From a virus: DNA of 25,598 nucleotides. Both the position numbers and the translations under genes were made by a program. The notes below the pieces were generated by a model. The model did not search any database. It worked only from the letters and a program-made list of their open reading frames with translations, and was not told the DNA's origin. Location: IMG/VR virus record IMGVR_UViG_3300011114_000228, positions 1 to 25,598 of that record; one strand, 5' to 3'. Position 1 is the first letter of the stretch; each line of letters starts with the position of its first letter. Below are positions 1-7,900 of the stretch, piece after piece.

Positions 1-1680
1 ACTTCTTGGACCGATAAGAATGGTCTCCACCTACATAAGGACTTAATGCAAGTCATGTGGCGTAAAAAGACCAGCTTTGAGTCCAAAAGCCGCAAAGTCT
101 ATATTATTTTTGATTATGACGGCGCCAAGGAAGAAGGCGAGCCTAACGAACAGGTTGCATTAGCTGAAACAAAGTTGGCCATCACGTTAAGAGGCTTAGG
201 CGCTGAGGTACACTTATGCAGAGTTGGGCGGTTTAGCTCTGGCGTTGGCAAAAAGTACGCAATCGATGATCATCTCATGGCTGGTGGAAGTCTTGGTGAG
301 GTACTTACCACAACCAGCATCGTCATGAACGGTGTAGACACGCTTGATGTAAAGCTTCATGAGTTCTCTACACGTTACGCGTTATATAACGGCGATGTGA
401 TTCGTTTAGGCGATGGCCATATCATGAACTTTCAAAAAGCTAAGATTGACAGCGCACAGCATATCTTTATACAAACAAATACTGTCCCAGGCAGAAATGG
501 CGGACCGCCTAAGGTGATCAGCAAAGAAGTCCCCATGCTTGAAGAGTACAAAAAATGGCCACGCCGCTGTGATATTCGCAAAGTTGGTGTATTTCCACAA
601 TACCAAGGTATCCGCATCACACCTGACGGCTGCTACAACTACCTCAACGCTTGGTCATATGAACCTACTACCGGTAGTCCACAACTATACCTAGACTTTT
701 GTGCGTACTTCTTCCGCGATGAGCCTGACTTTGCTGAGTACTGGCATGACTGGGTAGCTAACATTATCCAATACCCTAGTCGGCGTAACTACACGACTCC
801 ACAATTTGCATCAGCCAAGGAAGGTATTGGTAAATCTGCAATCGCTGAGTTTATCGCTGAGATGATGGGCACAGGTGAAAACAGTCCCGCTGCTATCGTA
901 GGACCAGATGAGCTCTTTGGAAGCTTTAACGGCATGCTGAAGAACAAACTGTTTGTGGTTGTGAATGAACCATCATCCGACCGAGACGATCACTCTGCCA
1001 AGCTCAAAAACTACATCACGTCCAACGAGATCGCCATCAATAATAAGTACGGCGCGCAATATAGTGTCACAAACTACCTCAATTTTGTCTTTACTACTAA
1101 TAAGCCTTACGTTACTCATATGGGAAATACTGCGAGGCGAGAAGCTATTTACAGTCCAGTCACGTTAACTAATACTGAGACGCATCCTAAGGTTTCTGAA
1201 CTCATGAAGTGGGCTCGTGCTGGTGGCTTTGGTGATGTACTTAACTGGTATTATGAAAGAGACATCTCCAATTTTGACGCTCGCAAAGCTGCTCCGCTGA
1301 CCAAGTCTCGTGATAAAGCAATTCAATTGAGCAAGACTCCATTAGAAAGCTTTGCCAACGAGTTACGTGAATGGGTGGTCGATCAGCTTGAAGGCGTGGC
1401 AGCTTTCACGACTCAACAGCTCGATATCTTAAGCGAATCGTGGGGAAATGGCAACAAAGTGAATCAACAATATTTACGCAAAGCGATGAGCGCATGTGGC
1501 GAAATCGAGCTAAATAAGGCGATAAAGATTGAAGGGAAGACTGTTCGACACACAATTTTTCAGGTTACAGCGGATGTAACCAAAATGCCTGAAAAGAGTG
1601 AAATCACGAGTTACGCTGAGGTTGCAAGAAAAACTGCTGAAGCGATATCACGAGAGGTGGTGCAACAAACGACTTTTTAG
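1..1680 (+). CDS. Phage primase-helicase (toprim-like DUF3854 + SF3 helicase DUF5906), 5'-truncated by window edge
   Basis: Likely makes primers and unwinds DNA at the phage replication origin. The frame is open from base 1, so the true start lies upstream; residues here are counted from the Met codon at 46. The N-terminal part has a toprim-like core: acidic pair D23/D25 in IIFDYDG and a later AIDDHL (D74, D75), as in DUF3854. A superfamily 3 helicase domain follows, with Walker A EGIGKS (residues 259-264, K263), Walker B FVVVNE (303-308) and motif C ending TTN (N352). The last ~130 residues are a less conserved tail. This pairing is typical of P4-type and phage replication proteins. The gene ends at TAG 1678-1680, directly before a repeat-rich intergenic region, and its own 3' end contains two GTAACC-type sites. 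The helicase assignment is firm; priming activity is inferred because the N-terminus is missing. Confidence 0.88.
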   Translation, partial: TSWTDKNGLHLHKDLMQVMWRKKTSFESKSRKVYIIFDYDGAKEEGEPNEQVALAETKLAITLRGLGAEVHLCRVGRFSSGVGKKYAIDDHLMAGGSLGEVLTTTSIVMNGVDTLDVKLHEFSTRYALYNGDVIRLGDGHIMNFQKAKIDSAQHIFIQTNTVPGRNGGPPKVISKEVPMLEEYKKWPRRCDIRKVGVFPQYQGIRITPDGCYNYLNAWSYEPTTGSPQLYLDFCAYFFRDEPDFAEYWHDWVANIIQYPSRRNYTTPQFASAKEGIGKSAIAEFIAEMMGTGENSPAAIVGPDELFGSFNGMLKNKLFVVVNEPSSDRDDHSAKLKNYITSNEIAINNKYGAQYSVTNYLNFVFTTNKPYVTHMGNTARREAIYSPVTLTNTETHPKVSELMKWARAGGFGDVLNWYYERDISNFDARKAAPLTKSRDKAIQLSKTPLESFANELREWVVDQLEGVAAFTTQQLDILSESWGNGNKVNQQYLRKAMSACGEIELNKAIKIEGKTVRHTIFQVTADVTKMPEKSEITSYAEVARKTAEAISREVVQQTTF

Positions 1681-1755
1681 TGTAACCTTGTAACCTTTGT
1701 GTAACCTACGAGGGCCTTTTATTTATTGTAAGGTTACAAGGTTACAGTAGGTTAC
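1681..1755. repeat. Inverted-repeat cluster of GTAACC/GGTTAC motifs
   Basis: A perfect 17-bp inverted repeat has its left arm at 1681-1697 and right arm at 1730-1746. A second, interleaved 9-bp pair (GTAACCTAC 1701-1709, GTAGGTTAC 1747-1755) extends it. The core hexamer occurs at 1682, 1690 and 1701 in one orientation and at 1732, 1740 and 1750 in the other, so the left half is the mirror of the right. The arrangement fits a binding site for a dimeric or multimeric DNA-binding protein such as an initiator or repressor. The transcript could also fold into a 17-bp stem with a 32-nt loop, but no U-tract follows, so a simple terminator is less likely. Confidence 0.85.
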
Positions 1756-1802
1756 AGTAATAATATAATATATATAATAATAGATAAATATATATAAATA
1801 TA
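1756..1802. other. A/T tract between the repeat clusters, candidate DNA unwinding element
   Basis: This 47-base stretch contains only two G/C bases (G1757 and G1783) and consists of TA/TAA/ATA runs. It sits between the inverted-repeat cluster (1681-1755) and the tandem 9-mers (1829-1855), just after a primase-helicase gene. That is the layout of an iteron-type origin with an easily melted element. Origin function is inference only. Confidence 0.45.
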
Positions 1803-1828
1803 CACATTTCCTATATAGTTTTCGACGT

Positions 1829-1855
1829 GTGTAACCTGTGTAACCTGTGTAACCT
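1829..1855 (+). repeat. Three perfect tandem 9-bp repeats, GTGTAACCT
   Basis: GTGTAACCT occurs head to tail at 1829-1837, 1838-1846 and 1847-1855 with no mismatch, and a partial GT flanks each side. The repeats carry the same GTAACC core as the inverted-repeat cluster 75 bases upstream, but all in one orientation. They lie about 40-50 bases upstream of the terminase small-subunit promoter candidate, so they may be iterons of an origin or operators for late genes. Confidence 0.85.
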
Positions 1856-1875
1856 GTCCATTTTTGCAAAAAATC

Positions 1876-1904
1876 TACACATTTTTTAACTTTTGAGATA
1901 CAAT
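1876..1904 (+). promoter_or_regulatory. Weak sigma70-like promoter candidate before the terminase genes
   Basis: TACAAT at 1899-1904 matches the -10 consensus at five of six positions. TACACA at 1876-1881 lies 17 bp upstream and matches TTGACA at four of six. This is the only sizeable gap before the packaging and structural genes, so a promoter is expected here. The predicted start of transcription falls at about 1911, on the ATG of the next gene, implying a leaderless or very short leader. Judged by eye only, in A/T-rich sequence where chance matches are common. Confidence 0.3.
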
Positions 1905-1910
1905 CATTTT

Positions 1911-2378
1911 ATGACGACAAAAACACCATCAAAGAACGGAAAGTTCTTAGGACGTCCAAGTAAGTACGACTCCGCTTATTGCGACCAAGTGATTGAGCTT
2001 GGCAAGCTCGGCAAATCACGTTGGGCGATCGCTTCGATACTGGGTATCACGCCTAGCAATCTCGCCGACTGGGAACAAGTTCATGACGATTTTCGCGGCG
2101 CCTTGCAAATTGCGAGACAAGATGCGCTTGCATACTGGGAGCTTTTGGCTGAGAATCACCTGATTGAGACACCTGGTGCGCCCAAGCTAAACACAGGACT
2201 CTGGTCTCGCTCGATGGCTGCGCGGTTCCCCAACGAATATCGTGAGAACTCCAAAGTTGAAGTGTCAGGCAACAACGGCGGTGCGATTCAGGTCGACGTA
2301 ATTCACGACTTCGCACAAGAGCTGATGTCAGATCTCCTCGCTGCAAGGCAAGCGGATGCTGAGTCAAGCGACAAGTGA
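1911..2378 (+). CDS. Terminase small subunit (TerS-like, HTH DNA-binding)
   Basis: Probable DNA-recognition subunit of the packaging motor, which binds the packaging site and recruits the large subunit. The 155-residue product begins with a short basic tail, then GRPSKY, then a helix-turn-helix region where SRWAIASILGITPSNLADW reads as a typical two-helix DNA-binding unit. An acidic helical middle part and a C-terminus ending in AESSDK follow. Size and position immediately upstream of a clear large subunit support the call. The ATG at 1911 is chosen; a TTG at 1893 would add six residues, and neither has a good ribosome-binding site, which would fit a leaderless transcript. The 3' end overlaps the large-subunit start by 23 nt, implying coupled translation. 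Confidence 0.75.
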   Translation: MTTKTPSKNGKFLGRPSKYDSAYCDQVIELGKLGKSRWAIASILGITPSNLADWEQVHDDFRGALQIARQDALAYWELLAENHLIETPGAPKLNTGLWSRSMAARFPNEYRENSKVEVSGNNGGAIQVDVIHDFAQELMSDLLAARQADAESSDK

Positions 2379-3786
2379 GCGCTTAACCAAGCGCATTCAG
2401 TCTGGCCCCGATCTCAACAAAGCTACGCCAGAGTGGCGTGGTGCACTTAAAGCTCGAACCAAATGGTTGTCTATTGCCAATGACCATCAAATCACGCCAA
2501 GTGGTGACTGGTGGTCGATCTGGTTGCTCTTGGCCGGTCGAGGAGCCGGTAAGACACGCTGCGCTGCTGAGTGGGTATGGTGGGAGGCTTGGACTCAACC
2601 TAACACGCGTTGGCTAGTCTCCGCGCCCACAAGTGGCGACGTGCGTGATGTCTGCTTTGAAGGAGAGTCTGGACTTCTGAATGTGGTGCCCAACATTCTC
2701 ATCAAGGACTACATCAAGTCGCTACACGAGATCAAACTCGTGAATGGGAGCATGATCAAAGGGATCGCAGCTTCTGAGCCTGATCGCTTCCGAGGTCCGC
2801 AGTTTCATGGTGGCTGGCTTGACGAGCTCGCAGCCTGGGACTACCTTGACGATGCTTGGGACATGCTGCAATTCGGCATGCGACTTGGCCAACACCCAAA
2901 GCTGATTTGCACTACGACTCCTAAGCCTAAGCCCTTGATAGTGGATCTCGTAAATCGCGATGGCGACGATGTATGTTACACCACAGCAACCACGTTCGAC
3001 AACATCAAGAACCTTGCTCCTAACTTCCAGAAGCAGATCCTGCAATACGAGGGTACGAAGATAGGGCGCCAAGAGATCTACGCAGAAATCATTGACCCCG
3101 AAGAGTCTGGTATCGTGAAGCGCGACTGGTTCAAGCTTTGGCCTCATGAGAAGCCGCTACCTAAGTTTCAATTCGTGGTTCAAAGCTATGACTGCGCCAC
3201 ATCTGACAAGACTAAGAACGACCCGACTGCTTGCGTTGTGTTCGGCATCTTCAAGCCTAGCGATGATAAGCCTCTGTCAGCCATGGTCATTGATTGTTGG
3301 GAAGAGCACCTGCAATACCCTGACCTGCGACCTCGTGTTGTGGAAGAAGCTACGTCAATCTACGGCGACGACAATGAGTTCGGGAACGGGAAGAAAGTCG
3401 ACATGATCTTAATCGAGGATAAGAGCGCCGGTATCTCCCTTATCCAAGACTTACAACGCGCTGGCCTGAACGTGAGAGCGTATAACCCGGGCATGGCAGA
3501 CAAGACTCAACGCCTCAACTTGGTTGCACCTATCATTCAACGCGGCTTGATCTACGTGCCTGAGTCCAGTGTGCGTGAAGGCGCAGCACGAGATTGGGTA
3601 GAGCCTCTCATCAGCCAGCTATGCGCCTTCCCCGAGGTACGACATGACGACTTGGTGGATGCTACCACACAAGCACTACGTTTATTACGCGATCAAGGTT
3701 TCCTTGTGCTCGATTATGTGTATAATGATTCTGATATTTACGTAGATGACACTCAACCGCGGAGAGTCAACCCATATGCCGTATGA
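2356..3786 (+). CDS. Terminase large subunit (ATPase and nuclease)
   Basis: Motor and cutting subunit that pumps DNA into the prohead through the portal. The ATPase half has a Walker A motif GRGAGKT at residues 61-67 (K66) and a Walker B with catalytic acid in WLDELAAW (D156, E157). The RNase H-like nuclease half has the expected acidic residues: D279 in SYDCA, E354/D355 in IEDKS, and D431/D432 with D435 in DDLVDA. At 476 residues it is full length for the family. The start overlaps the small-subunit gene by 23 nt. All key residues are present, so the enzyme looks active. Headful versus cohesive-end packaging cannot be decided from the motifs alone. Confidence 0.96.
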   Translation: MLSQATSERLTKRIQSGPDLNKATPEWRGALKARTKWLSIANDHQITPSGDWWSIWLLLAGRGAGKTRCAAEWVWWEAWTQPNTRWLVSAPTSGDVRDVCFEGESGLLNVVPNILIKDYIKSLHEIKLVNGSMIKGIAASEPDRFRGPQFHGGWLDELAAWDYLDDAWDMLQFGMRLGQHPKLICTTTPKPKPLIVDLVNRDGDDVCYTTATTFDNIKNLAPNFQKQILQYEGTKIGRQEIYAEIIDPEESGIVKRDWFKLWPHEKPLPKFQFVVQSYDCATSDKTKNDPTACVVFGIFKPSDDKPLSAMVIDCWEEHLQYPDLRPRVVEEATSIYGDDNEFGNGKKVDMILIEDKSAGISLIQDLQRAGLNVRAYNPGMADKTQRLNLVAPIIQRGLIYVPESSVREGAARDWVEPLISQLCAFPEVRHDDLVDATTQALRLLRDQGFLVLDYVYNDSDIYVDDTQPRRVNPYAV

Positions 3787-4954
3787 CGATATTGACCCAA
3801 CTGATCTAGCTAGAATGCAAGCAGCAGTTGACTTCAATCGTTACGACGACGGCGCAAGCCAACTACAACGCAGTCCTTTTATGCAGCAGGTCGGGCTCTT
3901 TGGTAAAGCAAAGCCTAAGCCTGTTGTAACTCCGAATCTATCACGACGCACGATGGGCCTAAACATTCCTACGCAGATGCCCGATCAATTGCCTGCCGTG
4001 ATAGACCCTTTGGCAAAGCTTCCACCCGGAGGCCCTATTGCCGTGCAGCCATCTGCATTGCCCCAAGCGCCTGCACCTGCACAGCCCGTTGTAGAGCCTG
4101 TTAACCCATTAACCGCGCTTGCTAAGATGCCTATGTCAAGGCGTAAGTTCATGGAGATACCTGCCAATGCTGCAGTGTCGCACATAGGTAAGCAAATCAT
4201 GGGGCCCATTACTCCTACATCTGCATCTACACCTTCTCCTGTAGAAGCGGTTGTACCTAAGTTTTCAAGCAACGACATTGCGAATAAGACAGGTGAATAC
4301 GTTGCAAGCGTTATGGCTAATCCTAAGTTTGCAACTGCGTACCATGATTTACTACAAAATTCTGGTCTTGTCGACGAAGAAGACATGGCGCGTTATACAG
4401 AGTTCTTAGAAAATAAGCAACCTAATGCAATGTATCAAGACTTTGGGCAATTTGACGACCTTCCTGAAGAATCACTTGCCGGCTTTGCAGAGCAATTTAG
4501 CCTTAATCACCTTGCAAAAGAAACAGGCATACCCATAAAAGAGTTTGAAAAGCGAGGCTTTACAGACGCTGACCTACATGAGCTTTTATCAAGCATTGGG
4601 CAAATGCATAACTATCAAGAAAGTATCATCGAAGACGGGCGCGCCAAAGAAGCTGTGCGCAGTACTGTTATAGAAGATCTTAACTACAAAAAAGCTGTGA
4701 AATCTGCAATTAAAGAGTTAGGTAAAGACGCAGACTACGAAGAGCTTATTGACTTGGCTAATGAGAAACTACAAAGCGAATACTTTGCAAAAACAAAAAG
4801 CTCGCAAGGCTCTACATTCTTTGACAAAGTATATGGCGCCGGACTTATGAAGTATAGCATGCCACAACTTAAAGAAGTCTACAACCAGGCATTTGATGAA
4901 TGGATCTTGCCTGAGATTGAAGGGCAACTCAACGATATATTGGACACTGACTAA
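3776..4954 (+). CDS. Protein of unknown function with Pro-rich linker and internal Tat-like motif
   Basis: I do not recognise a family. The ATG at 3776 is preferred over an in-frame ATG at 3746 because GGAGAG (3761-3766) sits 9 nt upstream; the product is then 392 residues and overlaps the terminase end by 11 nt. The first ~110 residues are low in predicted structure and rich in Pro and Ala. At residues 121-126 there is SRRKFM, which looks like a twin-arginine signal, but it lies inside the protein and the following stretch (EIPANAAVSHIG) is only weakly hydrophobic. From about residue 160 the protein is acidic and helical. It is followed by a TAATG junction to the giant gene, so the two are probably co-translated. 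A virion or ejection role is possible from context only. Confidence 0.7.
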   Translation: MPYDDIDPTDLARMQAAVDFNRYDDGASQLQRSPFMQQVGLFGKAKPKPVVTPNLSRRTMGLNIPTQMPDQLPAVIDPLAKLPPGGPIAVQPSALPQAPAPAQPVVEPVNPLTALAKMPMSRRKFMEIPANAAVSHIGKQIMGPITPTSASTPSPVEAVVPKFSSNDIANKTGEYVASVMANPKFATAYHDLLQNSGLVDEEDMARYTEFLENKQPNAMYQDFGQFDDLPEESLAGFAEQFSLNHLAKETGIPIKEFEKRGFTDADLHELLSSIGQMHNYQESIIEDGRAKEAVRSTVIEDLNYKKAVKSAIKELGKDADYEELIDLANEKLQSEYFAKTKSSQGSTFFDKVYGAGLMKYSMPQLKEVYNQAFDEWILPEIEGQLNDILDTD

Positions 4955-7900
4955 TGGCGCTAGTTTACGACCAGCTTGGTAACGTAATTGGTGATGATGG
5001 CACACCTGATATTCCTACACGGCCTGATGTTGACGCCATGAAGTTTGAGCTGGCAAAGAAAAGTATACAACCACAAATGTCCATCAGTGAGATGGGTTCT
5101 AACTTTCTTGGCAACTTAAAAGACTACGAGCAAAGACTTGGGCTCACAAACCTAAAGAAACTCGTAAGCCAGATTCCTGCAGTCAAGGCTGTACAGCCCA
5201 TTGCTGAGGTGCCTATATCGTTGGCATCAAGCGTGCCTGCTGCGTTTGCATATGGGTATGTGCCACCTGGCTCGCCTCGTAAAGCATATGATGAAGCGCA
5301 AGCTCGATCTGCAGCGTTGCAATACCAGTCAGACAACCCTTACACAAACCAGATGCTTGAAGATGCAAGCGAAGCGTTTAAAGGTTTACCACCTTACATT
5401 GGAACGATGGGCGCAGCGCGGCTTCGACCGTCTGATGTGCAAGTCCTAGGTAAGCAAGCTATTGAAACCGGTCGTGAAATAAGTAGTATCCCAGCAGACT
5501 TCCGCATGGCGCAACAAGGCTTAAAGCGTATGACTGATGAAGGCAAGCCTACGTACGGCGCGTCTATTCAACAAATGGCTGATGAGTTAGGTGACTATGC
5601 ACAACGGCAAAGAGAGCGTGGCAAGCCAACTGTCTCAATTTTAGGCGCTCAGAATCTGATGCCTGAAACAAAGCTAAACGCTGTGCGTAACGTAAATGAA
5701 GGCCAGTTGCTACGCCCTGTTGATACAGAATCACGTACATTAGCAAATGCAACAGAAGGTGATACTACACGGTCAATGCCTGGGATTGCAAAAGTTCTCA
5801 GTAAATTAGAAACGGTTAACCTTGATAACCCTACTGCAATAATAGAAGCGTATTCAGGCATTCTTGCGCCTGCTGTAATGGGTGCGTACAATGATTACGT
5901 ACGAAAAAAAGTATCTGAAATGTACCCGTACATTGATGACGTAACCGGCGCGTATAGAGCATATAATATGGGTATAAGCCCAGAGCGTCAAGCACAAAAT
6001 CGAGTAAAATGGCTTGACGAGTTTACACAAACACCTGAAGCTCAGGCGCTTGCTGCGTCTGAAAATTCTCAGCTGCCTACGCTTGCAGAATTTACCGATC
6101 GAGTAAAAGCGGCTGAAAGCTTTAAAGCAGGTCCGTTTACACAGCAAATTGCAAAGTACGCAGGCACAGCAGAAGATCCGCTTTTACAAGCAGCACGACA
6201 GGGGGTTACAGTCTACTCGCCTAATAATTTGCTAACAGAAAGCGTAATGGGTGATGCAAATGTTGCAGCAAAAGCTCGTGCAAGTGCAGTTTCACCACAA
6301 TACCCGCAAGGTCGAGAGCCTTCAGGCGAATACGCAAAAGAGTTAGCTGACTCAAACGCAGAAATTGTAAAATTAAAAGCTAAAGTTGATGAGATTACGC
6401 AAAGGCGCATGGCTACTGCACCAGACTCAGAAGCTAACAGAGTAACAACAAATCTTCGTAATGATGCAATTACTGCGTTGGAACGTGAGCAAGAGAACAA
6501 TCAAAACATTCGAGTTGCAAGAGCATACGAGATAGCGTCTGATTTAAGCGTTAAGAAAAGCGCAGCTTCAAATTTTGCGTCTACAATTGACCCAAGATAT
6601 CGACAATTCTTTCCGCAATTGCAAGATACAAGAACCCCTTCCAATGCGCCTATGTTTGACATTGATCGTGTTCGCTTTGAGCTTACAGGTTTACCAGTCT
6701 TAGGGCAACAATACATTAACGCAATCATGAGAGGCGAGATTCCGCCAAATCAAGTTAACAACATGTCTTTGGCTAAGTTTCTTAAGAAATCTGTTGAGCC
6801 GCGTATTGCGCAAGAAAAAGCAGATAGGCGTAATAGCACTGTAAGACTTGAGACGCTTGATAATGCTTTGCCTAATACTGTAAATACAATACCTAATGAT
6901 CTACGCTTTGGCAATGTAGGTGTTATTGAAGTTACTAAAGACATGCCCAGAATAGAAAGATTGCGTAACTTTTCACTTGCTACTGAGTTTCTTGATGTTT
7001 GCACAGGCGAAGATGGCAGTGGCGGAAATGCAAAGCTACATTTTCTTACAGGCAAGCCACGTAGGTACACTCCAATACTTGACTATATAACAGGCGAGAC
7101 GTTTCAAGGTTCTACAGGCGTTGAGCGACGAAACTATAGCAGTAATGTGCAAAGCGGCGATGAGATTTCTGATATACATGACTTAAATACAGGGCATGTA
7201 GTTGCACAAATTGAGTTTAATAAAATAGGCTCAACAACTGCTTCTACACCAAGGTATAACATAAATTACGTATCGGGCTATCACAATGAGGCAATTAAGC
7301 CTGAATACCAAGCAGCAATTAAAGATTACTTAAACTCACGCGCTTTTGAGATTATAAGTGCAGGTCCGCACTTAACAGATAACATATCGTTATACGACGC
7401 AAAGCGCAGATCTGATATAACAGCAGCACTAGACAAAATTGGTAAGCCACGCGACGCAATTCCTAATAGCGTAATACAAAGTGAGCTGCCTCGCTTCTTT
7501 ACAAAAGAAGACATTAAAGCATTAATACCTACACAAGTAGCTGCTATTAGTTACCAAGGCGATTTAGAAAGCTTACGTCTGCAAAAAAATGAGTTGCAAG
7601 ATCGTATAAACAATGGGTACTACGCCGATGCTGACGAGATTGATACTGCGCAGCAACAAGTTGATGAGTTTAATAGAGAGATAGAACGCGTTGAGCGGCA
7701 GATTGCTGAGCAAGGTGAGCAACGCCCTCGTAGATTGCCTGACATATTTGCGCCTAATATTACGCCACAGATTGGGCAAGTGCTTCGTGACTTAGTTGAA
7801 AGTGAGCGTAATATATTAGTAAGCAATATAGTATTGGATAATCCTACAAATACAGGATTTGCAAGAGATTTTTTTCGAGATCTTCTTACAGAAGTACTAG

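Noticed and set aside
1681-1746. Inverted repeat read as a simple Rho-independent terminator of the primase gene
   Set aside because: The loop would be 32 nt and no U-tract follows; the same hexamer continues in single orientation downstream, so a protein-binding role fits better.
3985-4386. 133-codon open frame on the - strand in the unknown gene after terminase
   Set aside because: It shadows a real + strand gene with a good start site and composition; all neighbours are on the + strand and the product shows no domain.
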